Source: Streptomyces pluripotens (lineage in GTDB: Bacteria; Actinomycetota; Actinomycetes; Streptomycetales; Streptomycetaceae). From it: a stretch of 64,000 bases of DNA. Below, one piece after another: positions 16,153-24,486 of the stretch. The stretch lies in NCBI RefSeq assembly GCF_000802245.2, contig NZ_CP021080.1:3720001-3784000 (forward strand), read 5' to 3'. Below the pieces are notes generated by a model. The model was not told where the DNA came from. It was given only the letters and a program-made list of their open reading frames with translations, and ran no database searches. The position numbers and the translations under genes are program-made. Position 1 is the stretch's first letter, and every line of letters starts with the position of its first letter.

Positions 16153-16365
16153 CTAGTAGGGCTGGTCGTCACCGGCCGAGCAGCTGCACTCGGCACCCTC
16201 GGCGGCCTCGTCCAGGTCGGCGATGATCTGGAACTCGTCGTCCTTGATCGACGCGGTGGTCAGCGGCACCGGCAGAACACCGGTCGGGCCGTCCGCCGGG
16301 CGGCGGCCGATGGTGAGCAGCACCGGCTCGCTGGGTGGGGTCAGGGTTGCGCTGGGCGGAGTCAT
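16153..16365 (-). CDS. Cys-tailed small peptide, candidate RiPP precursor
   Basis: 70-residue peptide. The leader-like region is Pro/Thr-rich (MTPPSATLTPPSEPVLLTIG), followed by an acidic helix (IKDDEFQIIADLDEAAE) and a short tail GAECSCSAGDDQPY with two Cys, two Ser and a C-terminal Tyr. It starts at an ATG overlapping the stop of the radical SAM gene (ATGA), with a perfect GGAGGT eight bases ahead inside that gene. This is the classic arrangement of a small substrate translated with its radical SAM maturase. The Cys-Ser-Cys-Ser tail would be the expected modification site. No known peptide of this class comes to mind; the precursor call is inference from context and composition. Confidence 0.75.
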   Translation of the reverse strand: MTPPSATLTPPSEPVLLTIGRRPADGPTGVLPVPLTTASIKDDEFQIIADLDEAAEGAECSCSAGDDQPY

Positions 16366-17522
16366 GATCCGTAACCTCCATGTTGGCAGTAGAGCTCTCG
16401 TCGGTCCCCCGCCTCCTGGTAGAGCCTGGCCAGCGGTCGGCACGTGCGGCACGTGCCGACCTTCGTGCAGCCGGAGCATCCACCGGTGCGGAGCTGTAGG
16501 GACTCGGCGATCGCGCCGAGTCGGGGGAGGGCTTCGACGCCCTCGGTGATGAGGTTCACGCTGGGGTCGCGGCCGACCTTGCAGATCGACGCGATGCCGT
16601 GTGGGTTGACGTGGAAGAACGTGCGGCCGGCGTTGCAGCCGGTGAAGATACTCCTGGCCTTGAGGTGGCTCTGCGCCTGCGTCGCCAGCGGGTTAGCCTC
16701 GCCGTCGATCGTGGGCGACATGTTCGTGAAGACCTGGTGCGGGAAGCCGTACGACTGGGCGAGGCGCACCATCGCGTCGGTCTCATGCACGTTGTCGTCC
16801 GAGACGATCACGTTCAGGCGGACCGGCAGCCGGTCCTCGCGGGCGGCGTCGAGGCCCTTCAGGAACCTGCTGAACGCCCCGCGGTTCCGCGTGACCTTGT
16901 CGTACGTCCCGGCGGTCGCGCCGTACACGCTCAGGGTCAGCCGGTACGGCCGGTGGCGGGCGAACAGGTCCCGGATCGGCTGCTTCCGCAAGCTGGAGCC
17001 GTTCGACGAGACCTGGACCATCATCCCGAGCTGGTGGGCGTACTCGTACGCGGCGCCGAACTCGCGGTCGATCAGTGCTTCGCCGCCGGTGATCTGCAAC
17101 CACAGGACCCCAGCGTCCCGCAGTGTCCGGAGAAGCGTCTGCTTGCCTGCCCAGTCCAGGCCCTCAAACCGCTTCTCGCCGAGGTAGCAGAACTCGCAGT
17201 CGTAGTCGCAGCCGAGGTTGATCTCCCACGACGCCTTGCCGTATGCGAAACGGGACCGTTCGCGGACGAGGACGACGTCACCGATCGGCAGCGCGGGCAG
17301 CTCGGTGCCCCATGCCTGCCTCGCCGCGTCGACGAGCCAGGGCGGAATAGGCCGGTTCTTTGCGTCGGCGGCCCGCAGCTCCTCGTAGCGGACCTCCGGG
17401 ATACGTACGCCAGCCGCGCGGCCGGGCTGGACGAGGAGGTACTGGGCGAGGAACGGGCTGGCCACGAGTCGCGGGAGCGGCCTGCTCGGCGGTTCATGGG
17501 TACTGGCACTCGTTGCGGTCAT
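16362..17522 (-). CDS. radical SAM/SPASM peptide-modifying enzyme
   Basis: 386 residues. The radical SAM cluster motif CxxxCxxC is CDYDCEFC at residues 105-112, followed by WLQITGGEALIDREF (the GGE motif) and MMVQVSSNGSSL. The C-terminal region has the Cys pattern of a SPASM/twitch domain with auxiliary Fe-S clusters: FTGCNAG, SICKVGRD, GGCSGCTKVGTCRTCRP and YCQHG. Residues 1-100 contain an extra domain (ASPFLAQYLLVQPGRAAG) that may bind the precursor leader. It would generate radical-based crosslinks or epimerisation on the 70-residue peptide encoded by the overlapping gene. Starts at ATG 17522, 100 bases after a small membrane peptide gene. Confidence 0.9.
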   Translation of the reverse strand: MTATSASTHEPPSRPLPRLVASPFLAQYLLVQPGRAAGVRIPEVRYEELRAADAKNRPIPPWLVDAARQAWGTELPALPIGDVVLVRERSRFAYGKASWEINLGCDYDCEFCYLGEKRFEGLDWAGKQTLLRTLRDAGVLWLQITGGEALIDREFGAAYEYAHQLGMMVQVSSNGSSLRKQPIRDLFARHRPYRLTLSVYGATAGTYDKVTRNRGAFSRFLKGLDAAREDRLPVRLNVIVSDDNVHETDAMVRLAQSYGFPHQVFTNMSPTIDGEANPLATQAQSHLKARSIFTGCNAGRTFFHVNPHGIASICKVGRDPSVNLITEGVEALPRLGAIAESLQLRTGGCSGCTKVGTCRTCRPLARLYQEAGDRRELYCQHGGYGS

Positions 17523-17621
17523 GGGACCTCCATCGGTAGGTGCGAGGGGTCGAGCGGGCCCGATCGTGGGCGCTGATCAGCCAGGAGCCCCAGGGCGGTG
17601 GACTTCTTCGCTCAGCGCAGG

Positions 17622-17753
17622 TCAGGGCGTGGTCCGCGTCGTCGACGCAGCCACGCCGATCACGAAGCCGCACGAGGCGGACACGAGCACGATCAGCAGC
17701 GGTCCCGTGTAGCGGGCGACTCGGCTGACCAGGGCGCTGATACGGCCGGTCAC
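17622..17753 (-). CDS. 43-residue single-helix membrane peptide
   Basis: Small protein with one hydrophobic segment (YTGPLLIVLVSASCGFVIGVAAS) preceded by a basic amphipathic stretch (GRISALVSRVARY). Its GTG overlaps the stop of the DUF7848-like gene (GTGA), which supports translation. Probably a membrane-anchored accessory peptide; function unknown. Confidence 0.55.
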   Translation of the reverse strand: MTGRISALVSRVARYTGPLLIVLVSASCGFVIGVAASTTRTTP

Positions 17754-17986
17754 GGCTTCCACCAGGCCCTCCACGGCCGGGTGATGATCTCCCGGTAGGT
17801 GTGGTGCGACGGATTGCGGCCGCCGTGCGCGAACACCCAGTCCTGCGGGGCCTCGTATTCGGTGTCCGTGGGCGAGGTCTCGCCGCACACCGCGCACTGC
17901 ATCGCGTAGCTGCTCGGCTCGGCGTCCGGCTCGCGGTCGGGCTGGAGTGTCCACTGCTGATGGCGGACGACCGCACGCGTGCTCAT
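17750..17986 (-). CDS. DUF7848-like small protein
   Basis: 78 residues, with the layout of the streptomycete DUF7848 group: an N-terminal strand (AVVRHQQWTLQPDREPDAEP), a CxxC pair in AMQCAVCGET, and a His/Arg-rich end (VFAHGGRNPSHHTYREII). One zinc-binding Cys pair is seen. ATG overlaps the stop of the upstream gene (ATGA), and its own stop overlaps the next start. These proteins recur beside XRE regulators and small accessory genes in streptomycetes; function unknown. Confidence 0.65.
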   Translation of the reverse strand: MSTRAVVRHQQWTLQPDREPDAEPSSYAMQCAVCGETSPTDTEYEAPQDWVFAHGGRNPSHHTYREIITRPWRAWWKP

Positions 17987-18399
17987 CGGCCGGCCTCTTC
18001 GGCGGGGCCCCGCAGACTCGCCATGGCCAGCGCGGTTACGAGGTCCTCCGCCTCGGTGAACGCCGGTCCGTCGCACGGTCCGCTCACCCACCGAAGCAGC
18101 CCGTCCCAACCCGGAGGAGCCAGCACCACCCACGAACCCGACCCGAGCGCGGTGGAGTCGGGCACGTGCCAGATCCGCGCGGTGCCGGGCCGGGTGAGGA
18201 AGTACGCCCGTCCGCTCGACAGATCGTGGAGCACTGGACCGACCGGGGCGTCCGAAGTTTCCAGAAACCGAACCGCCCGCATACCGAGGTCCGACGCGAC
18301 CCGAACGGCGTCCCAGTCCTGCCCGGCGGCAAGTAGCCTCGGCTGATGGAGAGTTCGAGCCCAGACGGGCGATCGGGATCTTCCCTGGTGGAGCCGCAT
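17983..18399 (-). CDS. first gene of the radical SAM operon, conserved unknown
   Basis: 138-residue soluble protein. The body DWDAVRVASDLGMRAVRFLE followed by YFLTRPGTARIWHVPDSTAL and SWVVLAPP resembles small streptomycete proteins related to the N-terminal fold of primase-polymerases, but no catalytic residues can be assigned. The ATG at 18399 has GAGGAGGG upstream. It is followed by three overlapping or close genes on the same strand, so it opens the operon that leads into the radical SAM gene. Confidence 0.6.
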   Translation of the reverse strand: MRLHQGRSRSPVWARTLHQPRLLAAGQDWDAVRVASDLGMRAVRFLETSDAPVGPVLHDLSSGRAYFLTRPGTARIWHVPDSTALGSGSWVVLAPPGWDGLLRWVSGPCDGPAFTEAEDLVTALAMASLRGPAEEAGR

Positions 18400-18517
18400 C
18401 GTTGCGCGTCCCTCCTCGTCAGGCAGCGGGCGGTGACCATGTCGTCACGGGGTGCGTCATGAGGAAAACGCCTGTGTCGGGGGAACGGCGAGCGTTGATG
18501 CGGGGCATTCATGCGCG

Positions 18518-18534
18518 TATGCGGTGGACGCATA
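18518..18534. promoter_or_regulatory. candidate operator in divergent promoter
   Basis: Perfect dyad TATGCG-gtgga-CGCATA in the 187-base gap between the radical SAM operon and the XRE regulator gene. It is well placed for the regulator to control both directions. Related half-site words (ATGCGCG, TGATGCGG) lie next to it. Confidence 0.45.
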
Positions 18535-18586
18535 TCCCGATTCGCGAACCGGCGGGCCCGGTACATACCGTGAGGGGGAAGCGGAC

Positions 18587-19852
18587 ATGAACTGGTCGGG
18601 AGGCGTCGCCCGCGAAGCCTCCAGGGCGGGCGACTACGGGCGTGTCATCGAGGTGGCTCGCAGAGCGGCGCGTATGACCCAGAGACAGCTCGGCGACGCC
18701 TGTGGCCTGTCACAGTCGGCGGTATCCCGGATGGAGAAGCGGGGTGTCGGCGACTACAACATGACCATTCTCGCGAGAGCCGCCGGCCACCTCGGCATTC
18801 CGCCGACCCTGGTCGGACTCGCGGAAACCGGCTCGGTGCCCGCCGCGCCAGCAGAGGGACTTGAACCAGTGGAACGGCGCCAGTTCATCGCAGGGGCGCT
18901 TGCCGTTGCGGCGCCCGCCGGCATCACGGGTGCGCTGCCACGACTGCCCCAGACGGGAGCCGACCAGGCCGAGGTGCTGCGTGTCGCGACAAGCGCGTAC
19001 CGTCGCCTGGACGCCACGGTGCCGGCTCGGCAGCTCTCGGACGCCGTGCAGGGGCACATGCGTCTGGTGCGTACGGTCGCCTCGCAGGCGCCGGACCAAG
19101 TCGCCCGTGCCGAGCTGGCGGCTGTCGGCAGCGAAGTAGCCAGTCTGGCAGGCTGGTTGAGCTGGGACATGGCCGACGCGGGATCGGCTCGCACCTGGTA
19201 CGGCGCGGCGATCAAGGCCGCCCGTAGGTCCCAGGACCGGCTGCTCATCGCGTACCAGCAGGGCAGTCTCGCCCAGTTCGAGGTCGAGGCCGGCAACGTC
19301 TCCCAGGGGCTCGGCCTGATTCGGGGCGCCCGCCGCCAGCTCGGCACCGAATTCCCTGCCATAGCGGCGGCCTGGCTCTCAGCACTCGAAGCAGTCGCCC
19401 ACGCGACGGCGGGCGACGGGCGAGCCGCCGACCAGGCTCTGCTCGTCAGCGCCTCCGAGGTCGAACAGATCCCGGGTGAGGACGCCCCACCCTGGCCGTG
19501 GGTCTTCGCCTTCGACGAGCGCAAGGTCGCCGCCGCCCGCGTCACCTGCGGTGCCCGGCTTGCCCGCCCGCGGTGGGTGCTCACCTCTCTGGACGACGCC
19601 ACCGCCGCTCTCTCCTCCCACCATGTGAAGCAGCGCGCCCTGCTCGGACTCGACGTCGCCGCCGGGCATATGGCCGCTGGCAACCTCGACACCGCCTTCG
19701 CCTTGGCCGCCCGCTCACTCGACGCCGGACTCACGCTGCGCTCCGGCCGCGTCGTCGAACGCGCCCGCGCCTTCCGCCGTACCTACACCTCAGCCAATCC
19801 GCCCAGCCTCATCCGCGACTTCGACGCCAAGCTGCACGACGCGTATCTGTAA
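18587..19852 (+). CDS. XRE-family regulator with TPR-like C-terminus
   Basis: 421 residues from the ATG at 18587 (GAGGGGGA upstream). The N-terminal helix-turn-helix reads RRAARMTQRQLGDACGLSQS followed by AVSRMEKRG. The large helical region after residue 150 is TPR-like (repeated pairs such as AIKAARRSQDRLLIAYQQGS and AFALAARSLDAGLTLRSGR). A RRQFIAGALAVAAPAGI segment at about residues 100-116 resembles a twin-arginine-like motif commonly found in this regulator class. It is divergent from the radical SAM operon and probably controls it in response to a peptide or a protein partner. Confidence 0.85.
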   Translation: MNWSGGVAREASRAGDYGRVIEVARRAARMTQRQLGDACGLSQSAVSRMEKRGVGDYNMTILARAAGHLGIPPTLVGLAETGSVPAAPAEGLEPVERRQFIAGALAVAAPAGITGALPRLPQTGADQAEVLRVATSAYRRLDATVPARQLSDAVQGHMRLVRTVASQAPDQVARAELAAVGSEVASLAGWLSWDMADAGSARTWYGAAIKAARRSQDRLLIAYQQGSLAQFEVEAGNVSQGLGLIRGARRQLGTEFPAIAAAWLSALEAVAHATAGDGRAADQALLVSASEVEQIPGEDAPPWPWVFAFDERKVAAARVTCGARLARPRWVLTSLDDATAALSSHHVKQRALLGLDVAAGHMAAGNLDTAFALAARSLDAGLTLRSGRVVERARAFRRTYTSANPPSLIRDFDAKLHDAYL

Positions 19853-19887
19853 CCGTCGGACCCCACCCCGTCAGGAGAACGACATCC

Positions 19888-20364
19888 ATGAGACTCGGCA
19901 TCACCGGACACCGCGGCCTGCCCGAGGCGGTCGAGCGGCAGGTACGCGCACTGCTCACCGAGACGGTCGGCGGGTACGCCTCCGCCGACCTCGTCGGCCT
20001 GAGCTGCCTCGCGGACGGCCCCGACTCCTGGTTCGCCCAGACCATCCTGGACCATGGCGGCCAGCTCGAAGCGGTGCTGCCCGCCGAGCAGTACCGCGCC
20101 GACCTGCCCGACTGGCACCATCCGACCTTCGACGCCCTCCTCGCCAGGGCCGGACGAACGCACCGCACCGGCCTCGACTCCTCGGGCTCCGACGCGCACA
20201 TGGCCGGCAGCGAACTCCTCGTCGACCAGGCCGACGAACTCCTCGCCGTCTGGGACGGCCTTCCCGCGCGCGGCTACGGCGGCACGGCCGACGTCGTCGC
20301 CTACGCCCGCCAGAAGGGAGTGCCGGTCCGGATCATCTGGCCCGAAGGCGCCACCCGGGACTGA
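19888..20364 (+). CDS. SLOG/Rossmann-like nucleotide-binding protein
   Basis: 158 residues. N-terminal LGITGHRGLPEAVERQVRAL gives a nucleotide-binding loop, then GLSCLADGPDSWFAQTIL, and ELLVDQADELLAVWDGLPARG followed by GGTADVVAYARQKGVPV. These are the features of the SLOG superfamily (YpsA/DprA/TIR-related), which bind nucleotide-derived ligands. The ATG at 19888 follows AGGAGA. It lies 36 bases after the XRE gene, a pairing often seen in streptomycetes; the protein may make or sense the regulator's ligand. Confidence 0.75.
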   Translation: MRLGITGHRGLPEAVERQVRALLTETVGGYASADLVGLSCLADGPDSWFAQTILDHGGQLEAVLPAEQYRADLPDWHHPTFDALLARAGRTHRTGLDSSGSDAHMAGSELLVDQADELLAVWDGLPARGYGGTADVVAYARQKGVPVRIIWPEGATRD

Positions 20365-20692
20365 TCCCGTCTTCGTCCTGACGATCTCAGCAGGTCAGCG
20401 CCGCGACCGCAGTATCCCCGTTTCCGGCACAGCCGCAGTCGGGCGAGCGGAGAAAGAGCCCACCAGGGCCCAGCACCCGCACCCGGTCGGCCAGCGTGGC
20501 GACCTCTGAGAACGATTCAGCGCCGAGCGTGGCCTCCCGTTGCGGGAGGACACTGTTCCCCGAGGGAACACGGATCCGGCTGTTGTTCTGTTTTGGACGC
20601 GGGGCATGTTCAGTCTCTGAACGGCCTTGGAGGAGAGCATCGGCCTCGGCCCGAGACGTGGCGAGTGTGGACAGCCATCCCCGGCGTTGGTG
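20365..20692. other. no gene seen
   Basis: About 330 bases between converging genes. It contains a short inverted repeat around GTTCCCCGAGGGAAC at about 20550-20570, but no supported coding frame. Confidence 0.4.
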
Positions 20693-22459
20693 TCAGCGCC
20701 TGCGGCGCAGGGTGTCGTCAGGCCGCTGGACGGCGGCTGGTGTGGGGGTGGACTGGGTGCTGGTGGTCGTCGCTTGGCGGGTGCGGGTGGTGGCCGCCCG
20801 GGTGCGGGCGTTTGTCTGGTCGGCGGTGTTGTTGCGGAGTCGCCAGGTGAGGACTTGGGCGGGGTGGTCGGCGCTGTCCAGTTCGCGTCGTCCAGCGGCA
20901 GCGGTGAGTGCGTGCCGGGGTGGGGTGCCGGCGGACTCGGCCTGGGCCAGGGCTGTGGCGAGGGCGGGCCAGGCCGGGTCGGTGAGGATGCGTTGGGCGT
21001 GCTCGGGTACGACCGCCTGGACGGCTGCGGCGAGGCGTCGGGTCTCGTCCGGTCCGGGGGTGCGTTCGGCCAGGCGGGCGAGCACAGGTCGGGCGGTGTG
21101 CTGGTAGGCGGCCTGCAGGTGGGTGAGGGATTGCCGTGCGGCGGCGGCCTGCTGCTCGTGTCCGCGTTGTTGGTGCCAGTGGTCCAGGGCGATCAGTACG
21201 TAGACCGCGGTGGCCAGCAGGGCTACCACGGCGGAGCCGTCCTCGCCGCCGACGGCGCGCATCAGTTCCTTGCCTGCCTGCCGTAGAGCGTATGCGCTCT
21301 GGTGTTCGGCGCGGATCGCGGAGCGGTTCGCGCGGTCGAACGCGGCTGCTGCGGCATGCAGTTCGGCTCGGGCTCCCTTCGGGGCGGTGGCGGCGGTGTT
21401 GTGGAGCAGTTCGGCGAACGCTGCCGCCTGGGCCTGTACCTGCCTGTCGAACGCCTCTTGGTCATGTCCGTCCTCCGGCCAGAGGAGGAAGGTGTGGGTG
21501 GTGCGCAGTTCGGTCTCCGCGCACCTCCATGCGTCGGCCTTCGTGCTCTGGCCGTTCCGGACCGATGCCCTGACCGTGGTGTCGGCGGGGGTCGGGAGGA
21601 AGCGTTCACGCAGGCGGTTGAGGGACAGGTCGGGGGCGAGGGTGGAGCCGGCGTAGTAGATCGGCTCGTCGTTGGCGTCGGTGTCGCCGGGGGCGGCGAG
21701 GCTGTAGCCGGTGGTCTCACCGGTCCCCGGGCCGATCCGTGTCTGGACCTTGATGCCCAGGGCCGTGAGTACGGCGAAATACTCGTGCTCATCGCGCGCG
21801 GCGGCTGCTGCGGCGTATGCGTGCTCGCGCAGCCATTGCCGCGTGGTCGTCTTCCGGCCCTGGCGCTCGGCCTTGGCCACCTCGGCCCCGGTGGGTGTTT
21901 TCGGGGCGGTGCCGTCGCCGGACTTCAGGCGCCGAAGCCCGAGTTCGATCTCGATCTTGCGGCACTCGGCCTGGGCGCGCCGGCCGTCGCCCTTGTTGCG
22001 GGGGCGCCGGCCGTCCTCGCGCACGCTGGTGGCCAGGATGTGAATGTGATCCTCGGCGTGCCGCACCGCGATCCACCGGCAGCCCGAGTCGTCGCTGTGC
22101 GGGGCGATGCCAGTGGCGTGGACGACGCGGCGGGCGACCTCGGCCCATTCGGTGTCGGTGAGGTAGCGGTCACCGGGGGCTGTGCGGACAGGGCAGTGCC
22201 ATACGTGCTGCGGCACCTTCTTCCCGGTGCGCTGCCGACGCAGTTCGACCGGCTGGTCGAGGTACTGCGCAAGTTCGGACAGCGCGGACTGGTGCTCGTC
22301 GAGGGGGACGCGTCCGGGGTCGGTGATACCGGGCATGGCGAAGGCGGCGACGATGTGCGGGTCGGTGTGCTCGTTGCGGCGGCCCGGTCCGAAGAGGTAG
22401 GAGAGCAGGCCGCGAGTGCGATCCCCAGTGGAAACGTCAGGCACCACGGCGACCACCAC
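20693..22459 (-). CDS. relaxase / mobilization nuclease
   Basis: About 588 residues. The relaxase core has VPDVSTGDRTRGLLSYLFGP at the N-terminus (Tyr17-18 region), the three-His metal motif in VRHAEDHIHILATSVREDG, and the linking EWAEVARRVVHATGIAP. The C-terminal half is Ala-rich and helical with one hydrophobic segment (VVALLATAVYVLIAL). It nicks element DNA at an origin of transfer so that it can be mobilised by a conjugative helper. The GTG at 22459 or 22447 is the probable start: the open frame upstream is only a shadow of mobC, and the genes overlap as is usual for mobC-mobA pairs. Confidence 0.82.
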   Translation of the reverse strand: MVVAVVPDVSTGDRTRGLLSYLFGPGRRNEHTDPHIVAAFAMPGITDPGRVPLDEHQSALSELAQYLDQPVELRRQRTGKKVPQHVWHCPVRTAPGDRYLTDTEWAEVARRVVHATGIAPHSDDSGCRWIAVRHAEDHIHILATSVREDGRRPRNKGDGRRAQAECRKIEIELGLRRLKSGDGTAPKTPTGAEVAKAERQGRKTTTRQWLREHAYAAAAAARDEHEYFAVLTALGIKVQTRIGPGTGETTGYSLAAPGDTDANDEPIYYAGSTLAPDLSLNRLRERFLPTPADTTVRASVRNGQSTKADAWRCAETELRTTHTFLLWPEDGHDQEAFDRQVQAQAAAFAELLHNTAATAPKGARAELHAAAAAFDRANRSAIRAEHQSAYALRQAGKELMRAVGGEDGSAVVALLATAVYVLIALDHWHQQRGHEQQAAAARQSLTHLQAAYQHTARPVLARLAERTPGPDETRRLAAAVQAVVPEHAQRILTDPAWPALATALAQAESAGTPPRHALTAAAGRRELDSADHPAQVLTWRLRNNTADQTNARTRAATTRTRQATTTSTQSTPTPAAVQRPDDTLRRRR

Positions 22460-22664
22460 CCGCCAGAACCTGCTCCAGCGCGCGACGTGCCAGCCGCGCG
22501 ACCTGGTGCAGTTCGTCCAGGACCTGTTCGGCACGGTCGGGCAAGTCGCCGCTGTGGATCGCGCGGACGATCTGGTTGAGGTTCGAGCCGATCCGGTGGA
22601 ACTCCCGCAGCAGCCTGCCGAACCTCTGCTCAAGGCTGCGGGCATCCGTGACGGCCGACTCCAT
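22437..22664 (-). pseudogene. mobC-like relaxosome protein, N-terminus replaced
   Basis: The part after codon 10 fits MobC: EFHRIGSNLNQIVRAIHSGD and AEQVLDELHQVARLARRAL. MobC helps the relaxase bind and nick the transfer origin. The first codons (MESAVTDAR) are the antisense of an integrase sequence (see 22626-22856), so the true N-terminus was lost when the two genes were joined. A shortened protein could still be made from the ATG at 22664. Confidence 0.65.
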
Positions 22665-22856
22665 GACGCTCGTCACACCGCAGGTACCGTCCTGCTCATC
22701 CTCGGGGTTCCGGACACCGTCGTGGACGTGATCATGGGATGGGGGCCCGGCCAGTCCGCCCGCATGCGTCGGCGATACCAGCACCTGACGGACCGGGTGC
22801 TCAAGGACACCGCCGACAAGATCGGCGGGTTGCTTTGGGAGCAGGTAACTGACTGA
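22626..22856 (+). pseudogene. tyrosine integrase, C-terminal stub joined to mobC
   Basis: LLKAAGIRDGRLHDARHTAG, then VLLILGVPDTVVDVIMGWG, then RRRYQHLTDRVLKDT closely match the end of pSAM2-type integrases, with the box II His and Arg and the Tyr nucleophile. Everything upstream of about 22626 is mobC antisense, so about 80% of the integrase is gone. It is related to the stub at 833-1237 but less decayed around the Tyr (MGWGPGQSARM). It marks where element B once had a recombinase. Confidence 0.82.
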
Positions 22857-23412
22857 CCGAACCCTCTGTGAGGGTGAGGGCGCGGTTTCCCCACCGGGCC
22901 CTCACCTCACGGCGAGGTTTCGGGCGGGTGTACCCCGTCGTGTTCAGCACCGCAGGCCCGGGGGTGCGGCCGAGCCGCAGCGGGTCATTCACTCATCATC
23001 AACGAGGCCGGGTAGTAGCAACTGCCTGTGTCGTTGGCGTGACGCTTCTTGCGGCTTAGCAGCTCATCGAGCGTGGTGTGCCCGTCGAGCACGGCGAAGA
23101 TGTCGACGCCCTCCATTGTGATGAAGCACGTCCCCTCGGCGTAGCGCTCCTTGGCGCCCTTTGTGAACCCGCGCACGCTTATGTACAAGCCGAGCGCGTT
23201 CTTGCCCTTGTGTCGCACCTTCTCGACGAAGCTGCCAAGGTAGTGGACCTCAACCGGCTCCTTCAACCACTTCGCCTCCACGATGTACACGTCCGTGTCG
23301 TACGTGATGGATCCATCGATCTGCTCGTAAGACAGGCTGTAGGAGAGTCGCGGGTCCAGGTCGAACAGGCGGAAGAGCGGTAGCTGTCAAGTCAAATGAA
23401 ACGTATGTGCGG

Positions 23413-24486
23413 CTATGAGTTGTGTTGCTGTGGTTCACGCCGCCTGGCGGGGTCGTTGATCCATGCCTGCTGGGGAATCGTCGGTGGTGCGGGGCGGCGG
23501 TTGAAGCGTTCGGGATGCTGCTCGAAGGCGGCTGTGAGGGTGGCCGCCCGCTGCTCGCGGACGAGTTCGGCGGTGCCGAAGTGGACGCTGGCGGGGGTGT
23601 GGTAGCCGATCCCGGAATGCCTGTGCACGTGGTTGTAGTGCGAGATGAACGCGTCCATCCACTCCCGCGCGTGGGCGAGGGAATCGAAGCGTTCTGGGTA
23701 GTCCGGCTGGTACTTCGTGGTGCGGAACTGGCTCTCGCTGAACGGGTTGTCGTTGCTGACCCTGGGCCTGGAGTGGCTACGGGTCACGCCGAGGTCGAGG
23801 AGCATCTGGGAGACCTGCTTGGACGTCATGGAGGTGCCGCGGTCGGCGTGCACGGTGTGCGGCACGATCCCGTTGCGGTCGATCGCCTCACGGATCAACT
23901 CCTCGGCCCGCGCGGCGGATTCGGCCGCCTCGACGGTGTGGCCGACGGCGTAGCGGGAGTAGATGTCCAGGATGACGTAGCCGTGGTACCAGTTTCCCTT
24001 CGCCGGGCCGGCCAGGCATGTGATGTCCCAACTCCATACCTGCGAGGGGCCGTCGGCCACGAGCTCGGGAACCGTGTGGGGCGGGTGGGTGGCCTGACGG
24101 CGGCGTTCACCGTCCTGCCCGGCCTCCTTCAGGATCCGGTACATGGTGCGCTCGGAGCAGTGATAGCGGCCGTCGTCCAGTTCCCGGGCGTAGATCTGCG
24201 CGGGTGGCAGGTCCACGTACTCGGGCCGGTTCATCAGCTCCAGCACCGCCTGCCGCTCGGTGTCCGACAAGGCGTTGACCGGCGTGGGCCTCGGCGCCTT
24301 GGGTCTGGGCGGGGCCGGGTTCAGCCGCCGGTGATGGGTGGCCCGGGAGCGTCCGGCGATCCGGCACGCCGCCACGATGCCCAGGTACGGGGTCAGCTCC
24401 TCCACGGCCTCGTGGAGGAGCGGCTCCAGGGCGTCCTTCAGTCCGCGCTCTTGGAGAGTGCTTCCAAGAGCGCGTGTGTTTTTCCC
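23413..24486 (-). CDS. IS3-family transposase, OrfB part (made as OrfAB by -1 frameshift)
   Basis: Integrase-core half of the transposase. HTH_21-like region VAACRIAGRSRATHHRRLNP, then the DDE triad: Asp in QVWSWDITCLAGPAKGNWYH, Asp in VHADRGTSMTS, and Glu in SNDNPFSESQFRTTKYQPDY. The end PQQAWINDPARRREPQ is typical. There is no start codon with a ribosome site; translation enters from orfA by slipping one base back at GGGAAAA. The frame is intact, so this copy may be active. Confidence 0.85.
   Translation of the reverse strand, partial: GKNTRALGSTLQERGLKDALEPLLHEAVEELTPYLGIVAACRIAGRSRATHHRRLNPAPPRPKAPRPTPVNALSDTERQAVLELMNRPEYVDLPPAQIYARELDDGRYHCSERTMYRILKEAGQDGERRRQATHPPHTVPELVADGPSQVWSWDITCLAGPAKGNWYHGYVILDIYSRYAVGHTVEAAESAARAEELIREAIDRNGIVPHTVHADRGTSMTSKQVSQMLLDLGVTRSHSRPRVSNDNPFSESQFRTTKYQPDYPERFDSLAHAREWMDAFISHYNHVHRHSGIGYHTPASVHFGTAELVREQRAATLTAAFEQHPERFNRRPAPPTIPQQAWINDPARRREPQQHNS

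Noticed and set aside
22460..22645. N-terminal extension of the relaxase
   Set aside because: It reads mobC in another frame as Ser/Arg-rich sequence; the relaxase proper begins at VPDVSTGD.
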